A stretch of DNA of 64,000 nucleotides. It comes from Calycina herbarum (lineage: Eukaryota; Ascomycota; Leotiomycetes; Helotiales; Pezizellaceae). This document shows positions 13,599-25,125 of the stretch, in pieces. Location of the stretch: the NCBI GenBank assembly GCA_001414485.1, contig LLEY01000193.1, positions 1 through 64,000 of the forward strand, given 5' to 3'. The position numbers and the translations under genes were made by a program. Within the stretch, counting starts at the first letter, position 1. Every line of letters starts with the position of its first letter. The notes below the pieces were generated by a model, which saw only the letters and a program-made list of their open reading frames with translations, did not search any database and was not told the DNA's origin.

Positions 13599-14209
13599 CG
13601 GGAGAAGGAGAGATGGATTTTGTAGGATATGGAGGGGGATTTGGGAGTGTTTGGGAAGGAGGGGATGGAGTTACTGTCCTCATTTGGATCTGCTCTATCT
13701 GTTTGGATTGGGAGATGTGTACCATTGGAGATGACCCAAGGAAAATGATGATTCGAAAGTTCGCAATGATTGAATCTGGATGTTAAAAATGGATAAAATG
13801 AATGATCATAGAGCTTAATTGCGCTTTTCGAGAGAGAAATAGAGATCTCTGGAAAGTTGCTGATTCTTCAGATATCACGTGAAATTTAGGACTGATTGGA
13901 AAGACAAAACGCATGCTACATTTGAGGTCTGCCACCGGAGGGCTTTTGTAGTAGAGCAAGAGTAAACGAAAAGCACTACTAAAGTAGCTATATAAATTTA
14001 TCACGGATGTTTTGAACTTTTGTGGTTTTGGAGAGCTGGGGAGTTGGAGCCTTGTTGGTGCCTGAGGCGCCAAATAGCAAATGGCGCTAGGTTAGCTTCA
14101 CGAAATTTCTTCTCATGACTTGAGTTTTCCATTTCGACCTTCCCAATAAAAAAACCAACAGAACGCTTCATTGCGTTTCCTGTCACAATCATCACCATAG
14201 GCATTCGAC
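13599..14209. other. Intergenic region before mS45
   Basis: About 610 nt with no gene. Holds the 3' region of the DUF2052 gene and the promoter of the mitoribosomal gene. No repeat or RNA structure was recognised. Confidence 0.5.
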
Positions 14210-15489
14210 ATGCCGCCATCATTGGCTTCATCAATCTCAAGATCCTCAACCTGTGCGAAGCAGCTATGTAGCGCAGCTCAGCCGTCACGTTCGTTTTCTA
14301 CGACGCTTCGACAAGAGCAGAGGACGACGCGAGCACGAAAGGGCCTGTTCAGATGGCTGACCTCACAGGGGGAGAGTCTGCGGAACCCATTGGAGGGATC
14401 GACAAACTATCTGGGGGCTTACAATAAGGAGGGGAAGCTGAAGAGAGTTGTCACTGCTGCCGCCAACGGGAGCGACAAGGACGGGGATAAGGGCAAGTCG
14501 CGGGATAAGAATTCGAGATCCAGCGAGTTACCTCCAGAGTCGGCGAGAGACAGAGTACCATTCCCACTCAACCCACAGTTCGTCAGTGAACCTGTGTTGA
14601 GCGAGACCTTCCGTGACCAGATCTGGCGACAAATTATGCGGGAGGGCAAGTCTGTTAGAGAAGTCAGTGTTGCGATGAAGGTTGAGATGGCTCGTGTTGG
14701 TGCTGTTGTCCGGCTGAAGGAGGTGGAGCTGGAATGGCAGAGAATTGTAAGTTCCCCAACCCATCTCATTCCACATTCTTCCCTCGACTTCCTGATGATA
14801 TTTTAAAAAATCGATTAGTCTTTAAGACAAACTACATGGTTACAAAATTTACGCATGCGAGCCTCTCTGATAGTCCTCACATTCTTTAACTTTATTTGAT
14901 CTTCTTATCAATAGCTTTGGCTAACACAAAGTTTCAACAGGGCAAACCAATGGCGAAACCATATGCTGCCGCCGTCATGTCGATGCTCCCCCAAACCAAA
15001 TTCGATAAGGATGAGGCCGATGCTGATAGACAACCACACGAATCGATCAACGACTTGCCCGTCCATGCCTCAACGGGACAGCAGATCTTCCATCCTACAT
15101 CCGAATCGAGGCATTTCACTCGTGCTGATGCCGCAAAGGTATTCAGCGAGAAGCTCTTACCAGCCGACGACCGAATACCACATCCTGATTTGGTGATCCA
15201 ACACCGAGAATTCCTGTCGGGTATGAGCGAACGGGAGCGAATAGAGGCAAACAAACAACGAGAGGCTGTCGCTGAAGAGAAGCGACAGAAGGCCGCTTTT
15301 AAGCAGGGTATCCTCGACTCCAAGGTCAAGAAGGTAGACCGAGGCCGATGGGAATTTAGGTTCACCGAAGCCAATGTTGATGCTGCTGGAAAGGATGGAA
15401 GAGGACATAACGGTGTTGGTTGGCGTTATGGTATGCCACATTATGATCGTAATCGTGGGTTGATTAAGATACCAAAGTCCGTTGCTTGA
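14210..15489 (+). CDS. Mitochondrial small-subunit ribosomal protein mS45 (Mrps35/Bot1p)
   Basis: Component of the mitochondrial ribosome small subunit (Bot1p domain; S. pombe Bot1, S. cerevisiae Mrps35). Exons 14210-14746 and 14941-15489 join in frame (WQRI|GKPMAKPYAAAV) to give 361 residues. The N-terminus (about 1-35) is rich in Ser, Arg and Ala without acidic residues, as expected of a mitochondrial presequence. The core runs from RKGLFRWLTSQGESL through PFPLNPQFVSEPVLSE to the coiled-coil ERIEANKQREAVAEEKRQKA, and the protein ends in a basic tail. The intron is 194 nt, longer than most here. The assignment rests on the conserved Bot1p layout. Position gives no extra functional clue. Confidence 0.82.
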
Positions 15490-16105
15490 GAGACCCCAGC
15501 TGGGATTATTTGCGCGGTTGTATTATATGCAAAGGGCATAGCATGGAGTTTTTGATAGCGTTTGGCTCGGTAGGAATACTATGTATACTTGAAGTAGAAC
15601 CTTGAACAATGTAAAACAATCATCAGAAATCATATTCTCGATGTACCTTCTGCTCCTAACTGCTATGACTCTAGTTGGGAACATTGCAATACTATACTTT
15701 TGAAGAAAATAGTCTCAATACCCCACTCCCTTCTACAATCATAGCCCTTACCTAAATATATTCACAGCTCACAATTGACAAACAACTGTGGAGTTCTTCC
15801 CTCCCAATTGATGTTCAAGATGATTCAAGAGGGGCTGTCACGTGCGATTTCCGCATTCAGCATTAGTACAAGGCAGAATTCTTGCCAGCCTCGCATAAAT
15901 AAAGCCTTGGGACCCCGCCGAAAAAAGGTGAGTACAATCCATCTACAAGGCCAGGCCCATCTCAATCTTCAACTTTGCAACCACCAACTTTCTTTTCCCA
16001 AACTCAGATCTTTTGCGACAGAGAAATACGAGAGTCAAAATCCATAACCAACACCGACCTCAGTGTAAAGGGACAAGCCAGTGATATTGAGGGATACTGG
16101 TCATC
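15490..16105. other. Intergenic region before NC2-beta
   Basis: About 615 nt without a supportable gene. It contains the 3' region of mS45 and, from about 15830, the promoter and 5' leader of NC2-beta, including TCACGTGCGATTT at 15838-15850 (another CACGTG site). Confidence 0.5.
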
Positions 16106-19100
16106 ATGTCAGACCGTGAATTTGGTAGTAAGTTATTGCTTGAGTTTATGTTTCATTTGTTTGTTTGTTTGTTTGTTTGATGTGGCTTTGAGGAGGTATT
16201 AGTTTGGTGATGATACAAGTGTCTTTTGTATCTTGTATCTTATGTCGCCGCCGCCGCCGTGTTCCGTGTTCACGGTGAATTTCAGTCAAGCGGTTCACAT
16301 ATGACTGAGAATGAATGGGACTGTCACTTTGCCTAGCTATAAAACGTCTTGTCCACATCTACATTTTTCCAAATATTTCATTCAACACTATCACGAAAAT
16401 CCTCTATTTCTGAAACGAAAACACCCTCCGAAATTCATTGTTCTTCATTCCCTGCAAATATGGACATCGACCCTAAGAAAGTTGGACCCCAAACTGCGAA
16501 GCTGCTCGAGGAGCTTCGTGGTTTCCCTCCTCGTATAGTCCCCCCTCGCTCTTGCCACTTTTACGTGTTTCTTTTTTCATTCTGCGAATCATTCGGAAAA
16601 TTTGAGCCATTTATCGAGAAGGTTTGGACAATGAGGAATCAGAGCTTCTCATTCTCCCAGCGTTGTCGAATAGTGGTTTTCATTACATTAGACTGTTTGC
16701 ACAATGGGAAGAAAGCGCTCCTCGCCCTTGCCATTTCTACGCGTACTTTCTTGAAAGCTCTTATCACGAAACATGCTGATCGCTCTTGCTTTTTTAGGTA
16801 ACGATGACTTGTCATTGCCCAAAGGTATAGTTTACTCTTAGGTTTCTTTCTTCCCTTTCCTCTTCAACATCATCACATTCGCTATTCGCCATCGACTATC
16901 GTTATTGATTACCACACCCCCACGGTCGTTACCAACACCGGATATTGTTCGAATCCTTTTGGAGAATTGTCGTTTCTGCCCCGATACGGAAAGAGCCAGA
17001 ATGTCGAGCTTCTGGACTTGCAGTGCTATGGCTATTTATAATTTCATGGCCAGCCTGCCTGAATACTCCAACCTGGAACAAGAACAGCAGCATGAAGCAC
17101 CCGCCATCGCTGAACCCTATACGATTATACTGTCATTGCAGGCATCGTTGAACGGGACGGAGCCTTTTTCCAATATTTTGCGGGCTGCGAACCCATGGTA
17201 TACACAATCCACCGTCACCTTACCCTCCCCTTGGATCACTCACAGTGGTGATCCGGATCCTGTTCAAGCTACAGATGGGACCTGGCATACAAGTTTCAAC
17301 AAATTGGATGGGTCGAGAGAGATACGTCCACTACCCCCGAGGGCCAATCCTGTATATCCTACTTCCAATAGTAGTCTCCCTTCAACCAATTCGACACGAT
17401 CATCCTCCTCCTCCTCTTCGGATCCTACACAATCGAGCAATATACCAAGTCGAATTCCCAGTTCCAACACTTCTGTACATTCCGATGATGCCGTCGAATC
17501 TACCGTCAAACCCTCTCGTCCTCCTCCATCTGCAGAGGAACGAAACTGGAAGCCAGCATTGGAAGATAAAGCTTTCAGGGAAAATAGGCGGCGAGCTCAA
17601 GCCGAACTTGACGAACGGAACGCGCGAAGCATGGTTAACAATACGGCGCCCCAGTCCAATTTGAATATGAATGTAAGAATCCCGTTGTCCCACAAAATAT
17701 TGGATATTTTCAAGTATTGTGCGAGAACTTTTAGGAGAATTGAGAATAAGGTTTCTTGATTCTTCTAAACCTTCTCGGACAATATATTAAATTGTCCAAA
17801 CCTTTTGGTACATTTACTTACGGAGGCAGGTGCACTCGAAGGAAACCCCTCTCCCTTCTCCAGGTTTCCCGGCTATCCCGAATGGGGGGGCTCTAGAACA
17901 ATTAGCTACAGCAGTTAGGTGGAATGGCATAGCTGGTACAGTTAACAGGTTATCCCAGAGGAGAGCGGGAATTCAATCTGAGGGCAGCGGAGTCACAAAC
18001 CGACCTTGGCCACAAGGCGGACATAACTTCACTCATGGTCTCCCACCACCACCTCGTCCGTTTGGTCCAGCTTTACCAATCGCAACCCCTGTTAGAGGGT
18101 CCCTATTACCACCTCGCCCCAGGGCCACGCCAATACCACTTGTGCCTGAGGCCAAAATATTCGTGCCAGAGTGTGTTAGACAGCATGAAAGAGCTCGTGA
18201 TTTTGATGACGATGACGATTTTGTGCCCGTTTTCAAAGAAGATAAACCATTCGAGGAGGTGTCGAAAAAAGGATGCAAGGCGGGTCTATCTGGGGCTGCG
18301 GGGGATTTCAAGCCCAAAGAAGGAAATAACGAACAAAAGACGACGGAATCCAAGCCAGGGAGCCCGCCACCGACACTACTGCCACCAGACACAGAAACAA
18401 ATTTTCCTCCCCTTAGCCAAATAGCAGAAGCAAAAGGCTCTGCAGTTCCGCGAGAAGAGGATGTTCCACAACAAGCAGAAACGAGTTCGCCTTCCGTTGC
18501 CGTCTCTGAAGACCCAGCGACTTCTGAAAACAGCACGTCGATTGAAATTGAGTCTGGAGCCGAAGCCGAAGCCGAACTCAAGTCCAAGTAGAAGAAGAAG
18601 AAATTCGTCGAATGCTCTATTTAGACGTTTCAGGAAGGGACCATGGGGTTGGGGAGTGATGAGTCGAAAAACAATGGTTAATCGATTGAGCCTTTCCTAG
18701 GTTTCGACAAACCGGCATTCAACAACAGGCGATGATTGTCACGTCACTTTTCTTTTTCCTACACACATTCATTTTTTTCATTTCATTTCCCGTTTTCACC
18801 TTGCACAAAAATACTAACAGCCTTTCCCTCTTAGCAACCGTCCAAAAGATCGTCACCGAGATCCTCCCACCCAGCTCTGGTTTGGCATTCGGCAAGGACG
18901 CGCGCGATTTGTTGATCGAATGTTGTGTCGAGTTCATCACGCTCATTTCCTCGGAGGCCAACGAGATTAGTGAGAAGGAGAGTAAGAAGACGATTGCTTG
19001 TGAGCATATTACCAAGGCGCTGGAGCAGTTGGGGTTTGGGGAGTATGTTAAGGATATTATGGAGGTTGCTAGTGAGCACAAGGAGGCGTTGAAGGTATGT

Positions 19101-19348
19101 TTTCCCGAGACTCTCCCTCTGTTTTGTTCGTGGGACTTTTTGATTTGGGAGGCAGAGGGGGTTGGGTTTAGAGGCATGGAGAGGGAAATGAAGGGAAGGG
19201 GATTATATGGGAAGAAATGATGGCTAACAATATAAAATAGGGACGCGAGAAGAAGGCCAACAAGCTCGAGCAAAGTGGTCTTTCTCCTGAAGCTCTCCTC
19301 GCCATGCAAGAAGCTGCTTTCAAGGAGGCTGCTCAACGTCATGGATGA
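16106..19348 (+). CDS. NC2-beta / Dr1 transcription repressor subunit
   Basis: Histone-fold subunit of negative cofactor 2, which binds TBP on DNA and blocks TFIIA/TFIIB entry. It pairs with NC2-alpha in the nucleus. Exons 16106-16124, 16798-16824, 18835-19094 and 19241-19348 give 137 residues (yeast Ncb2 has 146). The joins give MSDREFGGNDDLSLPKATVQ, followed by the histone fold IVTEILPP...FGKDARDLLIECCVEFI...EKESKKTIACEHITKALE and the tail KLEQSGLSPEALLAMQEAAF. All joins keep frame. Odd features: the first two introns are 673 and 2010 nt, against 45-80 nt for most introns in the window, and exon 2 is only 27 nt. Both large introns contain coding-like sequence described separately. Confidence 0.85.
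16338..16344 (+). promoter_or_regulatory. TATA box inside NC2-beta intron 1
   Basis: TATAAAA lies 116 nt before an ATG at 16460 that opens a coding-like frame. It is well placed to drive the nested gene rather than NC2-beta, whose start is upstream at 16106. Function is inferred. Confidence 0.4.
16460..18591 (+). CDS. Putative gene interleaved with NC2-beta; disordered Pro/Ser-rich protein
   Basis: Two long open stretches lie in NC2-beta intron 2: about 16842-17672 and 17830-18591. They join in frame across a 157-nt intron (donor GTAAGA, acceptor GGCAG) and together cover about 510 codons. The first part has a Cys-containing start (ENCRFCPDTERARM) and then a Ser-rich linker. The second is rich in Pro with a DDDDDF acidic patch and an acidic, Ser/Glu-rich end, terminating at TAG (18589-18591). 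A possible first exon, MDIDPKKVGPQTAKLLEELR, starts at 16460 in NC2-beta intron 1 behind a TATA box, but I could not find a join to the later exon that keeps frame. No family is recognised. If the first exon belongs, the 27-nt NC2-beta exon 2 lies inside this gene's intron. The start given is the earliest candidate. Confidence 0.45.
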
Positions 19349-22300
19349 ATTTCTTTCTACACGACTCTCATTCCAGTCGCCACCTACCTATATTCGACCA
19401 AAAAAAATTCATGTTGCTTCTGAGATGGTTGATACCGTTAGGGTCCTTGGTCGGGTCAGGATTGAGGGGTTGAGTGGATTCTTTTCTTTTTCTTCTTTCT
19501 GTTCAGCTTCCTTCGATCGTGAGGATTGGGGGAGCTGGCACATGCATGGGTTATCTGGTTTTCGCGTATGCGTATGGTTTATGCGTATGGGGAATTACTA
19601 TGTCAATGGCATAGAGGGTTGGCGTTTTGGGGGGGTATTTTGCATGGATATGAGGGGATAGGTGGCTGGTTTGTGGTGGACATTCGATGATGCGTTTGTG
19701 CATTTGATAGGAATTCTAGCGTGCCAGCGAGATTTTTCTCCACTTGTGGTTTATTGCTGTCATGATTTGATTTTGGATTGCGAGTGTGAGGGGGTGGGTT
19801 ACTCGTGGGTTACCTGCGGGGGTTACTCACAGCTTATTCCTGACTCGTACTTGGCCCCCAAATGTTTGGGTTAGCTCACTTAATATTTGATGGCTTGACT
19901 GGCAAGTTACTTGCAGCTTACTCGCTACCTTGATTTTGGCCCCCAAATGTGAGGATTGGTTTACTCGATGTTTTGTAGCTTACTTGATATTGTGTAGCTT
20001 ACTTGATGTTTGGCAGCTAATTTGCTTATCTTTTCGGCCCTAAGCACTTCATAGCTTACTCATAGCTTACTCGACCTTTTGTAACTCACTCGTTGATACT
20101 CTAGCTTACTCGTTAATTGATAGCTTAGTTACAACTCTATATTCGGCTCTTAAATGGTTCTAGCTTACTCGGTTGTTAATTTGGAGATTACTCGCTACTC
20201 GTTTTTGGCCTCTAAACATTTCGTAGCTTACTCGTCAATGATTACCTGAGATACTTGATAATCGAGGGCTTACTCGCTGCTCACAGCTTTAAAACCGCAA
20301 CTGCCATTTGCCCCCCAAATATTTGCCGGCTTACTGGTAAGTTACTAACTAGTCTCTGGCTTGCAACTCTCGCGTGAGTATGGTGTCTCCAAATCAGCGC
20401 TGACAGGCATATTTGGGTTACACAGATGACCCTATATAACAGATAACTAAATAAGGCCGACAAAAATATAAAAGAATTCTAGCGTGATTCCTTAGATATT
20501 AGGTAGTATATCTATAAAGTATAGAATATCTTTGAAAAAGTGGTTGTGGTTTTAATTTGGGATTTACCAACATGTTCGGGCTGTCGGATTGTGCCCGAAG
20601 CACTGTGAGGCCTAAGAACTTACGAGTTACACCCCTTCTGTACGGGGACGGTACGGAAAAAACGTCGTATTTTGTTGCCCAAACGACTAAGTAATAGAAC
20701 AACTATAAGTTATCAGAAAAATATGGGGGAAAAAACTAGGATGAATCCTTAATAGCTAATTATTAATAAAATAAATTTGCATCTATTTTAATTATTGTAT
20801 TGTAGTTTTATTCTGTATTTTTCCAAAGGAACAAAATAGGATGATGTCTTTTCCGTTCCCATAGAGCTCTCTCAAAAGACTGGAAAACAGCCGATCTTTC
20901 TTCGGGTCCCTAGCTTACTCTCATTCACCCACATCGTAATATTATTATCCACTTTAAACTTATTAGAGTTAGAATCTATATTTGTTGTCGGAATATTGAA
21001 AACATCCTTAAATTTGAGATGAGGCTTACTCTACGATAACTTCTTAATTTTCAGGACCGTAGGTCTATTTACAAAAGTCAAAACTTGTTAGAGTAAGGCG
21101 AAGGATTCGATTTTGTCTCTCTCAGGTGCTAAGATAATGGAATCTTTACTTCAAGTCGCATATCCGAAGGATAAACAGAGATTAGAAATCAACACTAAAT
21201 TTCAACCAAAAATACCACAAACTACTCTCTCTCTATAAAAAGAAATACAACGAACCTGAATAATGCTTTGATTACAGAGAATCATACGAGCCATTCAACA
21301 TTTCAAGCACAGCCCTCATAGATAAACTAGTCTCACAAGAACACCTCCAATTATATGGAGTGCTAACTTAAATTTAGGAAGCCGTTCACAAGCGATTATA
21401 CGTAACAATCTCTAAAAGATGAAGGAAATGAATCGAGTCTACCCACGGAAAATCATCTAAACAATGAGAATTTATTCTTACTGTCGTAAAACCTCGAAGT
21501 TCAAATGAATTCACAAACAGAAGAAAGAACGAAAACCTTACTAAGTTGTAGAAACTATCTTTACAAGTCAGCTCTATAATTACAATATCTAAAGTCAAAA
21601 ATAAGCTAGTCTCCTAGGACGCCCTTATTTAACTCTCTTGCGTGGCTCGTTTAGTTATAATTAAGTTATTTTAGGAAAGATGGTTTATTTATACATCCGT
21701 GAAGCTGAAGTGATAAGAGTAAATAGTGGCGATATGTACTATTTTAAAAACACTCTACGCATAAAGTCGAATTGGAAAGCAACAGTGAATTCTACTCGGA
21801 AAAAATTCACAATTAATATCTTTATAAAAAATCACAAGTCCCGAATCAGCTTAGAACCGCCCATACCTTCTCCCAGTACAGCTCGTAGAAGAAAGAAAGA
21901 TCCCTTTCTTCACTTTTCAGTAGCGTGAGAGAGCATGAAGACTATTTACAAGTTGCCGAATCGACGACCAATTCTACCCATTAGACTACCCAACTCTTTA
22001 ACACCAACTTAAAATAAGTCAGAATAAGCGGCTCTACCTAAGACAACTATTCAAAGAAAGATGATACAGAGATAAGTATCATCTAATATACCGAAAAGAA
22101 GCATTCAAACACTTAGAAGTCGTCAAAATAAAGCTGGTGTCGAAATATTTCTTACTGTGCCGTAAATCTTAATATTCAGACGAAATTTTCATAGAGGGAA
22201 AAGGGGCAAGGACAAAACTCTTGTTCAAAAACGAGGTCCTTACGACTTTGCTACGTAGTATGAAAGTAAGAGAACACTCCTCCGAGGACGCACAATGTTT

Positions 22301-22682
22301 GAAGGCCAAGTGCAATGGTTCTCTCTGATTTGATCCGTAGAGCCGAAATATTGTGAAGAATGTATGAATAGATGAGAAGGTGAGTAACCCGTGAAACGAT
22401 GATAGCGTGGCCAGTGCGGTTGAAATTCTTTCACTGGATTTGGTGTGAAGACCCTTCAAAAGGATCGGTTATCTATCAATCTTGCATGACAAAGAAGTAT
22501 CAAGACCTAGAGAATATATCTAACCACGACGCGGCTCCCATATGTACTCCCATATGTACCATCCCTTTCCATTTCCATTTCCAATTTCTCCCACAATTCT
22601 CAATTTCAAATTCAACTCCTAACTTCAAAAGAAGAAAACGCCATTAAAACACCCTTGCTTTGTCATCCCTCACCGAAACAAC
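19349..22682. other. AT-rich gene-free stretch
   Basis: About 3.3 kb between convergent NC2-beta and the metallophosphatase. It contains a minisatellite at 19795-20345 (listed separately). From about 20400 to 22550 the DNA is AT-rich with no open frame above about 100 codons and no recognised domain. Composition suggests decayed or RIP-affected DNA, but no transposon motif was identified. Confidence 0.55.
19795..20345. repeat. Degenerate two-level minisatellite (TAGCTTACTCG core)
   Basis: The 11-nt core TAGCTTACTCG and close variants occur many times through this stretch. A second motif resembling GGCCCCCAAATGT recurs near 19853, 19937, 20034, 20145, 20208 and 20311. The larger unit therefore repeats about every 60-110 nt, each block holding several TTACTCG cores. 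Copies differ mostly by transitions. No coding frame crosses it. Confidence 0.75.
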
Positions 22683-24556
22683 CTAACAATCCTTCCCCCA
22701 ATTCTCCCCAATCCACCCAGCCATAAGTTCCGTCAACGTCTCCTCGGTATACGCCTCCACATCCTCAGGCGCGTAAGAAACCCCGGCGAATTTCAATGCC
22801 ATAAGAATCCAAGGCTGGATGAAATCCACAAATACAACATCAACAGTCTCCGGCTGCTCGGAAATCGGGAAGGAAAGAGGAACTTGGACACAGTTCGGTA
22901 CGGTATAATAGGAGATAGGCGCGTGGATTGTGTCGTCGCCGTCTGTGCCGAAGGCATCTTTTGTTGTGTAGCCTGGAAGGAGGGGTGGTTCTTTGGTGGA
23001 GGGAAGTGGGTTTTGAGATTGGGATTCGGGTTGTGGTTGGGGTTGAGCAATTATATCTTGCAAAATAGAAATCTGCTCTGGTGGCGCAAGATGAACAGCG
23101 TTCATTCCAGCGGTGGAAAATACTTTATCCTCGTTGTTGATGAGTGGTAAGATACGTTTCGCTGCTTCGTATGGTACATCCTTGATATATCTGAATTTAC
23201 TGACGAAGGGTGATATAATAAATGTAGTATCTTTCGTGAAAGCCCCTTTGAAGATGTCGAAGCGGAGGGTTCCCGTGTTGGTTATTGCTAGGGTTGGGAT
23301 GTCCTTTCTTTTTTCGTTTTTTACGACTGCGGGGAGGACTTCCTTCTCAAGCCAGGTGAAGATGTTGTTTTCGCTTGGGTAAGGGGCTCTGCTTAGCCAT
23401 AGATCGCGGGGTGCGCAACCAAAGCTGTGGTCGAGTTTTAGGGCTTTTCGAGCCGATTGGATCATTGAAGAAACATTCTTCCCGTGTTCGGTCGGGAATG
23501 TCTTTTCGTCAAGACCAGTGTGGTAGTGGTACCCGAAGAGGTTGTTGTCGATGTATCTCCGTTGGAAGGTCATGCCTCCTCTTTTCTTCAATTCTCCGCC
23601 GTGAGTTTGATCAGCTGGGTTGCTTCCTATTCCTTGGATTGACATCCACCCGATGGTTTCCATGTATCGTCCTGCTTGGAGACCATAGGATTTACTATCG
23701 TATTTGGCGAAATTCCGGATATGGCTGTGTCCCCCGAAGAATTGGATTGGGGTGTCCCAGTTTTGACTTCGGATTGCCTTGTAGAGTGCTTTGTATTCGG
23801 GGCCATCGAGGGTGACATGTCCAATAACGAGGAATAAATCTGTTGGTTCTCGAATAGCGTCTTGGAACCACTCCTCTTTGATTGTATCCTCCACCTTCTG
23901 GACCACTGTGTTGTTCGCATTTCCGTCAAAGTTGAAGAGAAATCCAAATGCCACTACTCGAATTCCGCGATTTTTGGTTGTGAACTTTCGATATCGTTGT
24001 GCCATGGGGATTGTGTCGCCAGTCTTGGGGTTGATATAATCTAAATTCGATGCCAAATATCTCCCCTTGAAGTTCGGAACTGTCAAATCGTATTCTCTCG
24101 CCGCAGCGTCCGCTTGATATAGTTCATGATTCCCCGTGCATATAACATCGATATGTTGTTCCTTCACAATATCATAGAAGAACTCCCCCTTTGGATTCGA
24201 GCCATCGTATAAGCCGTTTCCCTCGATTCGATCGCCCGTGTCTATCAGTAGGAGATCCACCCCTTTCTTGTCGGCTTGTTCGCGGATTCGTTCGGCGAAG
24301 GATATGTAATCTCCCCAGTCTGCGGAGTATTGTGGTCTGCAAATTGTTAGGGGATGCTAAAGGCCGGAAACGGGGGATGCTACTCTTGCAGATGCCCAGC
24401 GTGCCAGCCGTGTGTATCTGTTGTTTGCATAAAGTTGAGATCGCCCCATGGGAGAGATCTCATGGGTGCTGCTACCGCTTCTGGGGCGGATGGTTGCTCG
24501 GCTGCTGCGAGACTGAGGAGGACGCTGAAGGTCCATGTCAACAATGGTTTCGCCAT
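22683..24556 (-). CDS. Secretory-pathway calcineurin-like phosphoesterase / 5'-nucleotidase family
   Basis: Two-metal phosphoesterase related to 5'-nucleotidases; yeast YHR202W is of the same broad type. Minus-strand exons 24556-24384 and 24336-22683 (47-nt intron with CTAAC) give 608 residues. Residues 1-19 form a signal peptide (LLTWTFSVLLSLAAA). Metal-binding motifs appear in order: D47 and H49 in TTDTHGWHAGH, DTGDRIEGN, GNHELY, GHVTLDGPEY and GGHSH. The C-terminal half contains LAITNTGTLRFDIFKGAFT, which matches the nucleotidase C-domain. A Gln/Pro/Ser-rich insertion lies about 170 residues before the end. The enzyme is likely vacuolar or extracellular and may release phosphate from nucleotides; the substrate is not proven. 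It is divergent from PRP38 with 569 nt between starts. Confidence 0.85.
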
Positions 24557-24832
24557 CTTGAGGTTGTTGATTGCGGGTGTAGTTGTACAGAGGGAAGGTG
24601 TATCTTTTGTTCGAGTTCCAGCTCTGAGTAAATCTGGCCAAGTGTAAGTGGGCGATATCTTCAACCTGAGATTCAGGAGAAGGTTGAAGGGTTTCTGTTA
24701 TGTTGTTATGAATCAACATCAACCTTGAGGGGTTGGCTGGATCCCGAGTCTCCAGGTGACGGACGTGACGCTGTTTTGGCAGGGGAAGCAAGCACCCTTG
24801 TCGCCCGATAAGAAGCGATAAGGCTGCGAGGC

Positions 24833-24873
24833 TGTCACCACTGTTACCACTGTCACCACTGTCACCACTGTCA
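24833..24873. repeat. Short 9-nt tandem repeat
   Basis: TGTCACCAC is repeated four to five times, with minor changes, in the shared promoter of the metallophosphatase and PRP38. A (CACCCG)n run follows near 25066-25093, just before PRP38. Both are microsatellite-like, and no regulatory role is shown. Confidence 0.7.
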
Positions 24874-25125
24874 TCAAAAAAACATCTCGGCTTGCACCTT
24901 CTACCCAACAACACTAAACACTAAACACTACATATCGCTCTCAATAACATCGGCAAGCGCGCAATTAAGCTCCTTCAACTATATAAGCTGCCACCCCGCC
25001 ACTCTTCCATCACCATTTCCAGAAACCTCACAACGCAACATCCAGCAAAACACATCCTCAAGCTCTCGCACCCGCACCCGCACCCGCACCCTCAACCACA
25101 TCCTCAACCAGATCCGCACATAACA

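Noticed and set aside
18033..18587. 184-codon minus-strand frame opposite the nested NC2-beta gene
   Set aside because: Mirror of the low-complexity plus-strand frame, which continues in both directions and has splice sites.
21950..22010. tRNA-like string (GGGTAGTCTAATGGGTAGAATT on the minus strand)
   Set aside because: A D-arm-like piece only; no T-arm consensus and no closing acceptor stem could be drawn.
24357..24914. 185-codon minus-strand frame with GDSGDSGNSGDS
   Set aside because: It overlaps exon 1 of the metallophosphatase in another frame and its repeat comes from the 9-nt tandem repeat in the promoter.
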